A stretch of 64,000 nucleotides of DNA, from positions 620,001-684,000 of the forward strand of contig CAVVYW010000006.1 in the NCBI GenBank assembly GCA_963752605.1, read 5' to 3'. Source of the stretch: CAVVYW01 sp963752605 (GTDB lineage Bacteria; Actinomycetota; Thermoleophilia; Solirubrobacterales; 70-9). A program made the translations under genes and the position numbers. A model generated the notes under the pieces. It saw only the letters and a list, made by a program, of their open reading frames with translations, had not been told where the DNA came from and ran no database searches. Below are positions 35,978 through 44,774 of this stretch, in pieces (positions within the stretch are counted from its first letter, which is position 1; the number at the start of each line of letters is the position of its first letter).

Positions 35978-37286
35978 GAGATCGCCTCCTCGGTCCTCGA
36001 GGCGCGCCTTGATGTCGGCCAGGAATCCCGCCGACTGGGCGCCGTCGAGCGCCCGGTGGTCCCAGGACATGCAGAGGTACGTCATCGGCCTGATCGCGAT
36101 CGCGTCGGTCCCGTCGGCCTCCACCACGGTGGGTCGCTTCACGATCGCCTCCAGGTCCAGGATCGCGACCTGGGGCTGGTTGATGATCGGCGTCGCGAGC
36201 ACCGCGCCGAACTGCCCCGGGTTGGTGATCGTGAACGTGCCACCCTGGACGTCGTCGGGCTCGAGCTTGCTCGAGCGGGCACGCTCCGCGACATCGGCGA
36301 TCGCGGCGGCCATCCCCTCGAGGTTGAGCCGCTGCGCGTCGCGGATCACCGGAACGATCAGCCCGTTGTCCAGCGCCACGGCGATGCCGAGGTTGACCTG
36401 GTCGTGGTAGACGATCTCCTCGCCCTCGATCGATGCGTTCAGGATCGGGCGTTCCTGGAGGGCCTCCACCGCGGCTCGGGCGACGAAGGCCAGGTAGGTG
36501 AGCGGCGCGCCGCGGCGTGCCATCGCTTCCTTCAGCTCGGCCCGGCGCGCCGCCACCGCCGACATGTCGACCTCGACGATCGTGGTGCAGTGGGCGGACG
36601 TGCGGCGGCTGTCCAGCATGTGCTCGGCGATCTGCCGGCGCATCGGGGACATTCGCTCGCGCCGGCCGGCGGGCACCGCCCGCCCGTTGCCGCCGTCGGC
36701 GGCGGGGGCCGGCGCCTCCTCGGGCTGATACGGCGATTCGATGTGCAGCGGTCGCCCCGTCTCTGCGGTCCCCGCCGGGCAGGCTCCTCCGCGCCGGCCC
36801 CCGACTCGATCAGCGCGACCAGGTCCGCCTTGCGGATCCGGCCGCCGATCCCGGTCCCCTCGACCGTCGAGAGGTCGATGCCGTGCTCTGAGGCCATCCG
36901 CCGGACGACCGGGGAATGGAAGCCGCTGCGGTCGGGCTCGTCCTTCTCCTCGGTCTCGGGCCTCCGGTCTCGGGCCTCGAGTCCTCCTCGTGATGCTCCT
37001 CGGGATGCGCCTCGCCCGGACGGGCTCCCGCGTCGATCTCGGCAAGGGCGGTCCCCACCGCGACCGTCTCGTCAACCTCCACCAGGATCCGCTCGAGCCG
37101 CCCCGCGACCGGCGCCGGGATCTCGACGTCGACCTTGTCGGTGCTGACCAGGGCGATCGTCTCGTCGGCCTCGACCCAATCGCCGGGGCGCTTCTGCCAC
37201 TCGACGATCGTCCCCTCGGCCACCGACACCCCCATCTGGGGCATGGTCACCTCGACGACGCCAGTTTTAGTATCGGAGGAGCTCAC
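35974..37286 (-). CDS. bkdC: Branched-chain 2-oxoacid dehydrogenase E2 (dihydrolipoyl acyltransferase); frameshifted
   Basis: Core acyltransferase of the second complex. GTG 37286 begins the lipoyl domain (VTMPQMGVSVAEGTIVEW; lipoyl Lys in STDKVDVEI). After a frame change near 36960 there is the peripheral-subunit-binding domain (EHGIDLSTVEGTGIGGRIRK). After another near 36780 comes the catalytic domain (MSPMRRQIAEHMLDSRRTSA, TFTITNPGQFGAVLATPIIN) with the active-site DHRALDG. The open frame does not stop; it continues into the amino-acid dehydrogenase. Removing one base near 35990 gives the ending TEEAIS with TGA at 35974 overlapping the next ATG. The start lies inside the end of the E1-beta gene, so the operon is tightly coupled. 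Confidence 0.82.
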
Positions 37287-38275
37287 GCATGGCCTCCTTC
37301 ATGTCGTCGAGCTGCGGCAGGACGCGCTGCTCGAGCGGCGGGCTGAACGGGATCGGGACGTCCGGGGCCGTCAGGCGGCGAACCGGCGCGTCCAGGTCCT
37401 CGAACGCCTCCTCGGTGATCAGCGCGGCGACCTCCGCCCCCACGCCGCAGGACCGGGTCGCCTCGTGGGCGACGAGGGCCTTGCTCGTCTTGCGAACGCT
37501 GGCGAGGATCGCCTCGGTGTCCATCGGGCAGAGGGTGCGCAGGTCGAGCACCTCGATGTCCTCGTTCAGCTCGTCGGCGGCTTGGATCGCCAGGTGGACG
37601 CTCGAGCCGTAGGCGATCACGGTCAGCTCGCTTCCCTCGCGAGCCACCCGCGCCTCGCCGAGCGGAACGGAGTAGTCGCCCTCCGGCACCTCGCCCTTCT
37701 CGTGGCGGTAGAGCCCCTTGTGCTCGAGATAGCAGACGGGGTTGGGGTCCCGGATCGCCGAGACCAGCAGTCCCTTGGCGTCCGCCGCGGTCGCCGGCGC
37801 GACCACCTTCAGCCCGGGCGCCTGCAGGAACCAGGCCTCCGGGTTCTGTGAGTGGAAGGGCCCGCCCGAGAAGCCTCCGCCCGGACGGGAGTCTCACCAC
37901 GATCGGGACGGGAACGCCCTGGCGGTAGTGCAGCTTCGCCGCGACGTTCACCAGCTGGTCGAACCCGCACGAGATGAAGTCGGCGAACTGCATCTCGCAT
38001 ACCGGTCGCATTCCCTCGGCCGCCGCTCCCGTCGCCGCTCCGACGATCAGGTTCTCGGCCAGCGGGGTATCGAGCACGCGGTCGGCGCCGAACTCCTCCA
38101 CGAAGCCGTCGGTGACCTTGAAGGCGCCACCGAACTCGCCGATGTCCTCGCCGAGGCAGAAGACGGTCTCGTCCCTCCGCATCTCCTCCCGCAGGCCATC
38201 CGAGATCGCCTCCAGGTAGGTCATCTCGCGGGTGCTCCGCTCGGCCGGCGCCCTCGTTTCCGCCGCGGGGTTCAT
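37267..38275 (-). CDS. bkdB: Branched-chain 2-oxoacid dehydrogenase E1 beta; one frameshift
   Basis: Transketolase-like beta subunit pairing with bkdA. ATG 38275, overlapping the E1-alpha stop. Reads MTYLEAISDGLREEMRRDET, CLGEDIGEFGGAFKVTDGFV, DTPLAENLIVGAATGAAAEG and MQFADFISCGFDQLVNVAAK. A frame change near 37870 leads to APATAADAKGLLVSAIRDPN, VIAYGSSVHLAIQAA, VLDLRTLCPMDTEAI and ALVAHEATRSCGVGAEVAAL, ending at 37267. The LRTLxPxD and the SxxxGVGAE stretch are family hallmarks. The stop lies 20 bases inside bkdC. Confidence 0.86.
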
Positions 38276-39396
38276 GCCGCGCCCCTTCCGTTCCGGCGTG
38301 GGCGGGACCCGTTGCCGTTGGCGCCTTCGTGCCAGCGCGACCAGGGGGCCTCTCCGTCACCGAGGCGCTCATCCTCGTCCGCGAAGACGCCCTCGAGCGC
38401 CAGCTCCTCCTCGGGCATCGGGGAGGACAGCGCCCGCTCCGCGGCCTCGGCGACCTCCTGCTCGGCGGAGCTGCGGAGCTCCTCGAGCTCCTCGTCGCCG
38501 AACCCGTGCTCGTCGCGCAACCGTTCCCGGTAGCGCTCGATTGGATCGCGCTCGGCCCACTCCTCGAGCATCCCGTCGGGGACGTAGCTCATGTCGTCGT
38601 GCGCACCGTGGCCGTGCATCCGCATCGTGTGGCACTCGATCAGGGTCGGTCCATCACCCGCCCGCGCACGGTCGGCGGCCTCGCGGGCGGCATCGAAGAC
38701 CGCCTCGACATCGTTGCCGTCGACGCTGGCCCCGGCGAAGCCGTAGGTACCCGCACGCTCCACCGGATCAACCGCGAACTCGAGGTCGTTCGGTGTCGAG
38801 TAGGCGAACTGGTTGTTCTCGAGCACGAACACCGCGGGCAGCCGGTGTACGCCCGCGAAGTTCATCGCCTCGTGCCACTGGCCGTTGGCGGTCGAGCCCT
38901 CTCCGAAGAAGGTCATCGCCACGCGAGGCTCGCCGCGCATCTTGAAGGCGAGCGCCATCCCGGTCGCCACCTGGGCCATGTCGGGGAGCATCGAGACCAT
39001 TCCGACGCAGCCGAGGGTGGGATCGCCGAAGTGCATGTTCCCGTCCTTGCCTCCGGTGACGCCGCCGGCGCGGCCCATGTAGTTGGCGAGATACCGGTCC
39101 GGGGTGACCCCACGAACGAAATGAGCCCCGAGATCGCGGTGCAGGATGCACATCCGATCGCGGGGCCCGAGGACGAAGGAGGCGCCTACCGAAACGGCCT
39201 CCTGCCCACAGCCGTCGTAGAAGGAGCCGGGTACCTTGCCCTGCTTGTAGAGGGTCAGCCCCCGCTCCTCGGAGAGCCGCATCAGCAGCATGTACCGGAG
39301 CAGGAGGGCGCGGTCAGAGCGCTTCAGGTGCTCGCCCGGGGTCGAGTGGGCCTCGGTCGAGCGGTCGCGAGTAGCGCTCGCGTTCTCGAGCTTCAT
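38272..39396 (-). CDS. bkdA: Branched-chain 2-oxoacid dehydrogenase E1 alpha
   Basis: Thiamine-diphosphate-dependent decarboxylase subunit (374 aa, intact). It has SEERGLTLYKQGKVPGSFYD, the phosphate site GRAGGVTGGKDGNMHFGDP, and the ThDP motif FFGEGSTANGQWHEAMNFAG (GDG variant G-E-G). The regulatory-loop equivalent MRMHGHGAHDDMSYVP follows. The His-rich H-G-H-G-x-H loop and the short N-terminus favour the branched-chain or acetoin-type subgroup over pdhA. About 40 extra C-terminal residues are Gly/Arg/Asn-rich. ATG 39396 follows a 175-base non-coding gap, so this gene probably heads its own transcription unit (bkdABC-aaDH-lipB-lipA). Substrate assignment relies on the adjacent leucine-type dehydrogenase. 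Confidence 0.85.
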   Translation of the reverse strand: MKLENASATRDRSTEAHSTPGEHLKRSDRALLLRYMLLMRLSEERGLTLYKQGKVPGSFYDGCGQEAVSVGASFVLGPRDRMCILHRDLGAHFVRGVTPDRYLANYMGRAGGVTGGKDGNMHFGDPTLGCVGMVSMLPDMAQVATGMALAFKMRGEPRVAMTFFGEGSTANGQWHEAMNFAGVHRLPAVFVLENNQFAYSTPNDLEFAVDPVERAGTYGFAGASVDGNDVEAVFDAAREAADRARAGDGPTLIECHTMRMHGHGAHDDMSYVPDGMLEEWAERDPIERYRERLRDEHGFGDEELEELRSSAEQEVAEAAERALSSPMPEEELALEGVFADEDERLGDGEAPWSRWHEGANGNGSRPRRNGRGAA

Positions 39397-39429
39397 ATGC
39401 GGTCCGCCTTTTGGTCGGGCCGGACCTTC

Positions 39430-39543
39430 GGGATCTCCGTCGGTCTGGCCTGTTCTCGCGGCGGCGGGATCTTCCGCTCGCCGCGCCTACGGACAACGGG
39501 AGAAGAGGGATCTGCCTCTCCGCCCTATGTGATGAAGGGATCA
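39430..39543. promoter_or_regulatory. Four GGGATC(T) direct repeats upstream of the bkd operon
   Basis: In the gap 39397-39571 the heptamer GGGATCT occurs at 39430, 39466 and 39507, and GGGATCA at 39537 (spacings 36, 41 and 30). A GGTCCG/CGGACC inverted repeat lies closer to the bkdA start. On the minus strand TATGAT at the distal edge could be a -10 element. Candidate regulator-binding region; no known factor is matched. Confidence 0.35.
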
Positions 39544-39571
39544 TACCCCCGTACGGGGCGGCCAATCAAGC

Positions 39572-40441
39572 TCACCCTCCAGCGGCGGCGGTTCCCTCCG
39601 TTCCCGGTGGCCAAAAGGGCCATTCCTCGAAATGTGTGCAGTGCCCCTCGGCGTCGAGGCGGACGATCCACAGGTCCCGGTAGGACTGGTCCTTCGGCGG
39701 TCCGTAGCGAACCTCCACGCGGACCACCCCGGTGTCCCCCTCGATCGCGACGATCTCGGTCCGCATCTCGAACACCTCCTCCGGGCCCACCCGTTCGGCC
39801 TCCCACATCCGGGAGATCGCGTCGAGGCCGAGGTGGGGCCTCTCGTAGGGCGCCGTCGAGTAGGACGCGTCGGTCGCGAAGACCTCCTTGAGCGCTGCGG
39901 TGCCCTCCGTCCGCCAGGCCCGTTCGTAGCCCTCCACCCAGCGCAGCAGACCGGCGTGATCGAGCGTCGCCGCGGAGCGGTCGGCCCGCCGCTCGACGGC
40001 GGCCAGGATTCGCCGGACGGCCCGGACGTGCCCACCGCTCCCGATCACCGCCGTCCGGTAGAGGCGGCCGCTGGCGCCCGGAAACTCGGCCCGCGTTTCG
40101 GCGCGCAGGCGGGAGCGGCCGCGCCCGAGCTCGTCGATCAGGAAAACCAGGGCGTAGCGCGAGAAGCGGTGCTGCCCCAGCAACGCGAGGGTGGAGGGTC
40201 TGACCGAGCGGGAGACGATGAACCCGGGCAACGTCGAGCCGATCACGCTCGCCTCTCCCTGGGCCTCCGGGTACGTGCAGCGCAGCAGCTTCGCGCCACG
40301 CCGCGAGAGGCGCGTGTCGAACGCACGGGGCAGGGTCTCCACGAGGGCCTCCCAGGCACGGTCCGGGTCGGCGGTGAGCTCGATTGAGTGCTCGTCCACC
40401 TCCGGGAGGGAGTCGATCGGGACGTCGATCGGGTCGGTCAG
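39572..40441 (-). CDS. Two-domain SRPBCC plus SnoaL/NTF2-like protein; possible CTG start
   Basis: N-terminal half (ELTADPDRAWEALVETLPRA to about residue 135) looks like an SRPBCC/START-type helix-grip domain. The C-terminal half is a SnoaL/NTF2-like fold with WRTEGTAALKEVFATDASYS and RPHLGLDAISRMWEAE, ending in RDLWIVRLDAEGHCTHFEEW. Both folds bind small hydrophobic ligands. The annotated-style start is GTG 40399, but the frame is open to a CTG at 40441 that overlaps the pdhC stop as CTGA, adding TDPIDVPIDSLPEV. This repeats the situation at 4521. It lies between two 2-oxoacid dehydrogenase operons, but no role in them is known to me. Confidence 0.65.
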   Translation of the reverse strand: MTDPIDVPIDSLPEVDEHSIELTADPDRAWEALVETLPRAFDTRLSRRGAKLLRCTYPEAQGEASVIGSTLPGFIVSRSVRPSTLALLGQHRFSRYALVFLIDELGRGRSRLRAETRAEFPGASGRLYRTAVIGSGGHVRAVRRILAAVERRADRSAATLDHAGLLRWVEGYERAWRTEGTAALKEVFATDASYSTAPYERPHLGLDAISRMWEAERVGPEEVFEMRTEIVAIEGDTGVVRVEVRYGPPKDQSYRDLWIVRLDAEGHCTHFEEWPFWPPGTEGTAAAGG

Positions 40442-41799
40442 AGCGACAACCCGAACGGGGCCTCGAGCAGCTCCCGGACGCGCTTGAGGAAGATGGCGCC
40501 GTCGGCGCCGTAGAGGATGCGGTGGTCGCAGGCGAGGGTGACGCCCATCAGCTGGCGCGCCTCGATCGACCCGCTCTCGGTGACCACCGGCTTCGCCTTC
40601 AGCTCACCCACCGCGAGGATGCCGGCCTGGGGCGTGTTGATCACCGCCTGGAAGTTCGAGATGCCGTACATGCCCAGGTTGGAGACGGTGAAGGTCCCGC
40701 CGGAGAGCTCGGGCGGGGTGATCGAGCCGTCGCGGACGCGTGCCGCCAGCGCCTTGGTCTCGGTCGCGATCTCACGGAGGCCCTTGAGGTCGGCGTCGAA
40801 GACTGTCGGCACCACCAGCGCGTCCTGCGCGGCGACCGCCACCCCGACGTTCACGCGCGAGTAGAGCTCGATCTTGCCGTCGCGGTAGGCGCCGTTGGCG
40901 CGCGGGTGCTCGCGCAGGGCGAGGGCGCAGGCCTTGATCACCATGTCGTTGAAGGTGGGCACGATCTCGCCCTCCCTGGCGGACTCCTTGAGGCGCTTGC
41001 GCCCCTCCACCGCACTGGTCATGTCGAACTCCGCCTGCAGGTAGAAGTGGGGGGCCGTCGCCTTCGACTCGGCCATCCGGCGAGCGACGGTCTGCTGGAT
41101 CTTGGTCAGTTCGACGACCTGGACCTGACCCTTCGCCGTCTCGGGCTTCTCCTTCGCGCCAGAGGTGGGCGCTGCCGGTGCCGCTGGGCGCGCCGGCGCT
41201 GTCGGCGCCGCGGGGGCTGCGGCCGGAGTCCCGCCGCCTGCGAGCGCCTTCTCGACGTCAGCCTTCACGATGCGGCCGCCTGGTCCGGAGCCCGAAAGGC
41301 CGTGAAGGTCCAGCCCACGATCCTTGGCGATCCGCTTGGCGATGGGAGACGCCTTGACGCGCCCGTCGCCGTCGGACCGGGGCACTGGCGGCGCGGGGAT
41401 TGCGGGCTGTGGGGGCGCCGCGGCTGGGGCGGCGACGGGGGCCTGGGCAGGCTCGGCTGAAGGGGCGGGAGGCGGTGTCGCCGAGCCGGAATCCCCCCGA
41501 TTGGTTTTTTCCGGCGAGGCGGCGGCGGCTCCCGCCCCATCACCAGAAGGTGTCTTGACCTCGCTCGCATCCCCGACCTTGGCGATGACTTCGCCGATCG
41601 GCAGCGTGTCGCCCTCCTGGGCGACGATCTCGGTCAGCGTCCCGGCGGTGTCGGCCTCGTAGACCATGTTTGCCTTGTCGGTCTCGATCTCGACCAGCTC
41701 GTCGCCGACCGTGACCTCGTCGCCCGGCTGCTTCAGCCACTTGAGGACGGTCCCCTCCTCCATGGAGTCGGAGAGCCGGGGCATGACGATGTCCGCCAT
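40438..41799 (-). CDS. pdhC: Pyruvate (2-oxoacid) dehydrogenase E2, dihydrolipoyl acetyltransferase
   Basis: Intact 453-aa E2. Lipoyl domain at residues 1-75 with EIETDKANMVYEAD (lipoyl Lys in DKA). A flexible Ala/Pro linker follows, then the peripheral-subunit-binding domain near 130-165 (SPIAKRIAKDRGLDLHGLSG, GPGGRIVKADVEKAL) and a second Ala/Pro-rich linker (TPAAAPAAPTAPARPAAPAA). The catalytic domain has QQTVARRMAESKATAPHFYL, GGTFTVSNLGMYGISNFQAV and the active site ACDHRILYGADGA. Its start shares one base with the pdhB stop (TGATG). Only one lipoyl domain is present. Substrate of lipA and lipB encoded 6 kb downstream. Confidence 0.93.
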   Translation of the reverse strand: MADIVMPRLSDSMEEGTVLKWLKQPGDEVTVGDELVEIETDKANMVYEADTAGTLTEIVAQEGDTLPIGEVIAKVGDASEVKTPSGDGAGAAAASPEKTNRGDSGSATPPPAPSAEPAQAPVAAPAAAPPQPAIPAPPVPRSDGDGRVKASPIAKRIAKDRGLDLHGLSGSGPGGRIVKADVEKALAGGGTPAAAPAAPTAPARPAAPAAPTSGAKEKPETAKGQVQVVELTKIQQTVARRMAESKATAPHFYLQAEFDMTSAVEGRKRLKESAREGEIVPTFNDMVIKACALALREHPRANGAYRDGKIELYSRVNVGVAVAAQDALVVPTVFDADLKGLREIATETKALAARVRDGSITPPELSGGTFTVSNLGMYGISNFQAVINTPQAGILAVGELKAKPVVTESGSIEARQLMGVTLACDHRILYGADGAIFLKRVRELLEAPFGLSL

Positions 41800-42788
41800 C
41801 AGAGGCTCCCCTCCAGGGTCGCAAGGGCCGCGCTGACAACGTGCTCGGTGTGCGGGATGGCGGACTGCTCGAGCCGCTTCGAGTACGGCATCGGGACGTC
41901 CGCGCCGGTCACCCGCTGCACCGGTGCATCGAGGTGGTCGAAGGCCTGCTCCTGGATCAGAGCCGCCAGGTTGGCGCCGACGCCGCCGTGGGGCCAGCCT
42001 TCCTCGACGATCACGGCGCGGTTGGTCTTGCGGACCGACTCCAGGATCGTGTCGAGGTCAAGCGGTCTCAGCGTCCGCGGGTCGATCACCTCCGCCTCGA
42101 CTCCATGCTCGTTGGCGAGGGTCTTCGCCGCCTGCTGGGCCGTCTCGGCCATCCGCAGGATCCCGATGATCGTCACGTCGTCACCCTCCCGGCGGACCGC
42201 CGCCTCGCCGAACTCGAGCAGCCCGTCGCCGTTCTCCTCGACCTCGCCCCGTGAGCCATAGAGCGTCTCGTGTTCCATGAAGATGACGGGGTTGTCATCC
42301 CGGATGGCAGCCTTCAGCAGTCCCTTGCCGTCGGCCGGGGTGGACGGGCAGGCCACGAGCAGTCCCGGGATCTGGAGGAACATCGCCTCGAGGCTGTGCG
42401 AGTGGGTGGGCCCGAGCTGGTGCCCCCCGCCTCCGGGCATCCTCACCACCAGCGGCACCCGGACCTGGCCTCCGAACATGTACGGGATCGCCGCGGCGTG
42501 GTTGACGATCATGTCCATGGCCAGCAGAGCGAAGTTGACGGTCATGATCTCGACGATCGGCCGCAGCCCGGCCATCGCGGCACCGACCCCCGTGCCGACG
42601 ATCGTGTTCTCGGAGATCGGGGTGTCGCGAACCCGTTTCTCCCCGAACTCGTCGAGCAGCCCCTCCGTCACCTTGAAGGCACCCTGGAAGACCCCGACGT
42701 CCTCCCCCATCACGAAGACCGAGTCGTCCCGGCGCATCTCCTCGGCCATCGCGTCGCGGAGGGCCTCGCGCATGCGAACGGTGGCCAT
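41799..42788 (-). CDS. pdhB: Pyruvate (2-oxoacid) dehydrogenase E1 beta
   Basis: Intact 329-aa transketolase-like subunit. MATVRMREALRDAMAEEMRR, VMGEDVGVFQGAFKVTEGLL, DTPISENTIVGTGVGAAMAG and EIMTVNFALLAMDMIVNHAA are typical. GGGGHQLGPTHSHSLEAMFL follows, then VEAEVIDPRTLRPLDLDTIL and the cofactor-loop VEEGWPHGGVGANLAALIQE. Start and stop both form TGATG junctions with pdhA and pdhC, so the three subunits are made in register. Length and motifs fit pyruvate rather than branched-chain enzymes, but the distinction within this family is soft. Confidence 0.93.
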   Translation of the reverse strand: MATVRMREALRDAMAEEMRRDDSVFVMGEDVGVFQGAFKVTEGLLDEFGEKRVRDTPISENTIVGTGVGAAMAGLRPIVEIMTVNFALLAMDMIVNHAAAIPYMFGGQVRVPLVVRMPGGGGHQLGPTHSHSLEAMFLQIPGLLVACPSTPADGKGLLKAAIRDDNPVIFMEHETLYGSRGEVEENGDGLLEFGEAAVRREGDDVTIIGILRMAETAQQAAKTLANEHGVEAEVIDPRTLRPLDLDTILESVRKTNRAVIVEEGWPHGGVGANLAALIQEQAFDHLDAPVQRVTGADVPMPYSKRLEQSAIPHTEHVVSAALATLEGSL

Positions 42789-44053
42789 CAGTCCACCTCC
42801 TCGGGAGGCTCGTCCGGGTCATCGCCCTCCGCCTCGCGCCGCGGGGTCGCCCCGGGGCCGGCGTAGGCCGCCCCGCGCTCCGCCAGCTCGTGAGCCCTGT
42901 CGCTGGCGTCGCTCTCCTCCTCGCCCGGATGGGTGTCCGGGGAGCGCTCGTCCACCGCGTACCAGCCCGGGACCTGAGCCACGACGTAGAGGTGCTCGTA
43001 GAGCGAGTCGAGTTCGGGCTCGGGGGACGCGTCGGCGAACTCGACCGCCTCGTTGACGATCCGGTCGGTCTCGGCGCGGATCTCCTCGACCTCCTTCTCG
43101 GAGAGGACCTTCTCGTCGACCAACCTCGCCGCGAACGTCTCGACCGGGTCCTTGCGCTGCCACTCCTCGACCTCCTCCTTCTCGCGGTACACCTCGGGGT
43201 CCGCCGCCGAGTGGCCCCTGTATCGGTAGGTGAAGGCCTCGACCAGCGTCGGCTTGCGCTCCTCGCGGGCGAGCCGGATGTGCTCGGTGACGCACTCGCG
43301 CACCGCGAGCACGTCCATCCCGTCCACGCGCTCGCCGGGGACGCCGAGGCAGGAGGCCTTTTCCGAGAGGTCTGTGACGGCCGAGTGCCGCTCCAGCGAG
43401 GTGCCCATCCCGTAGAGGTTGTTCTCGACGAGGAACACCACCGGCAGCTTCCAGAGGGCAGCGAGGTTCATCGTCTCGCCGAAGTTGCCGGTGTTGGTGG
43501 CGCCGTCGCCGACCATGCAGACGGTCACCGAGTCCTCGTCCCGGTAGTCGCACGCGAGCCCGAGGCCGGCCGCGAGCGGCAGGGTGCCGCCGACGATCCC
43601 GTAGCCGCCCATGAAGCGGCGGTCCAGGTCGAAGATGTGCATCGAGCCGCCCCGCCCGCCGGAGGTGCCGTCCACTCGCCCGAACAACTCGGCCATCACG
43701 TTGTTGGGCGGGGTCCCGCGGGCGATCGCGTGGCCGTGCGTGCGGTAGGTCCCGATCAGGTAGTCGTCGTCCCGCATCACCGACGTGGTGCCGACGATCG
43801 TCCCCTCCTCGCCGATCGCCAGGTGGAGGAAGCCTCCCGCTTTGGCTCTCTGGTACTGGCGGCCCGCCTCTTCCTCGAAGCGGCGGATCAGCGCCATCCT
43901 CCCGAGCAGCTCCCGGCAGGTCTTCTTGTCCGGGAGCTTCAGCTTCTTGCCCCGACCCGCGCCATCGGCAGATCCCTTGCGCTGGGCCTTGCCGCCCTTC
44001 TTCCCGGCCGCCGTGGTCCTGGTCTGAGCCACCTGCCCCAGCCTACCCCCCAC
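42788..44053 (-). CDS. pdhA: Pyruvate (2-oxoacid) dehydrogenase E1 alpha
   Basis: 421-aa ThDP-dependent subunit. After a Lys/Gly-rich N-terminal extension of about 40 residues comes CRELLGRMALIRRFEEEAGR, FLHLAIGEEGTIVGTTSVMR and TYRTHGHAIARGTPPNNVMA. GRVDGTSGGRGGSMHIFD follows, then the ThDP motif VGDGATNTGNFGETMNLAAL (GDG...N) and the loop EAFTYRYRGHSAADPEVYRE. YRYRGHS is the phosphorylation-loop motif of pyruvate E1-alpha, supporting the pyruvate assignment. The C-terminus has an extra acidic tail of about 70 residues (SPDTHPGEEESDASDRAHEL). It starts 37 bases after the DsbA-fold gene. Confidence 0.92.
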   Translation of the reverse strand: MGGRLGQVAQTRTTAAGKKGGKAQRKGSADGAGRGKKLKLPDKKTCRELLGRMALIRRFEEEAGRQYQRAKAGGFLHLAIGEEGTIVGTTSVMRDDDYLIGTYRTHGHAIARGTPPNNVMAELFGRVDGTSGGRGGSMHIFDLDRRFMGGYGIVGGTLPLAAGLGLACDYRDEDSVTVCMVGDGATNTGNFGETMNLAALWKLPVVFLVENNLYGMGTSLERHSAVTDLSEKASCLGVPGERVDGMDVLAVRECVTEHIRLAREERKPTLVEAFTYRYRGHSAADPEVYREKEEVEEWQRKDPVETFAARLVDEKVLSEKEVEEIRAETDRIVNEAVEFADASPEPELDSLYEHLYVVAQVPGWYAVDERSPDTHPGEEESDASDRAHELAERGAAYAGPGATPRREAEGDDPDEPPEEVD

Positions 44054-44090
44054 CGCAAGCGTCGTCAGGAGGCTGCTTGCACGGCCTCCA

Positions 44091-44696
44091 TCAATCTACG
44101 GAGGCGGCCGTCGCCGCCTCCTCGAGCCGATCGTCGCCCCAAAACAGCTCGTCTCCCACCGCGATAGTTGGAACGCCCTCGACTCCCCGCGCGATCGCCT
44201 CGTCGGTCGCGGCCTTGAGGCGATCCTTGACCGACTGGGTCTCCATTCCCTTCAGCACCGCGTTCGGGTGGAGCTCGCAGGCGGCGGCCGCAAGCAGCAC
44301 GTTGTCGAGGTCACTCATGTCCCGGCCGGCGGCGAAGACCTGCCGGAAGCAGGCGAGGGTGAAGGAGACGACCCGGCCCGACTCCTTGGCGTAGACCGCG
44401 GCCCGGATCGGATTGAGGCTGTAGTTGTCGACGGGCCAGCCCTCCGGATAGACGACCTCGGGCAGGCCGCGCTCGTCGGCGCGCCGCTGGATCTCGGCGA
44501 GGTCGGCGCTCTTGTCCTCCTCGAACGACCAGGGTCTGCGGCCGGTCGTCTTCAGCACATGGCCAAAGGAGATCGGTTGCCACTCCGGCTGCTCCGCGCC
44601 CACTTCCGAGAACAACCCGCTGATCCGCTCCGCGGCGAGATACGAGTAGGGGGAGCTGAAGTCGTAATAGAACGTTGCCCGGGACGGCTTCGCCAC
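44091..44696 (-). CDS. DsbA-fold protein, 2-hydroxychromene-2-carboxylate isomerase/FrnE-like
   Basis: 201-aa thioredoxin-superfamily protein starting MAKPSRATFYYDFSSPYSYL. The DFSSPYSYLAAER segment replaces the CxxC active site by SPYS, as in glutathione-dependent HCCA isomerases, so disulfide exchange is unlikely. Helical insert FEEDKSADLAEIQRRADERG and the cis-Pro loop GVEGVPTIAVGDELFWGDDR follow. Located between lpdA and pdhA on the same strand with gaps of 78 and 37 bases, it is likely cotranscribed with them. Substrate unknown; possibly a glutathione- or mycothiol-independent isomerase. Confidence 0.8.
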   Translation of the reverse strand: MAKPSRATFYYDFSSPYSYLAAERISGLFSEVGAEQPEWQPISFGHVLKTTGRRPWSFEEDKSADLAEIQRRADERGLPEVVYPEGWPVDNYSLNPIRAAVYAKESGRVVSFTLACFRQVFAAGRDMSDLDNVLLAAAACELHPNAVLKGMETQSVKDRLKAATDEAIARGVEGVPTIAVGDELFWGDDRLEEAATAASVD

Positions 44697-44774
44697 AAGT
44701 CAGGACCGTAGCGGCCGCCCATCATTAGTCGCGGCTGCAAGCAGCCGCTCCGAAAATGTGCGGCCTGACGGTCC

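Noticed and set aside
42890..44167. 425-codon plus-strand frame opposite pdhA
   Set aside because: Mirror frame of E1 alpha with Val/Arg/His/Leu bias only.
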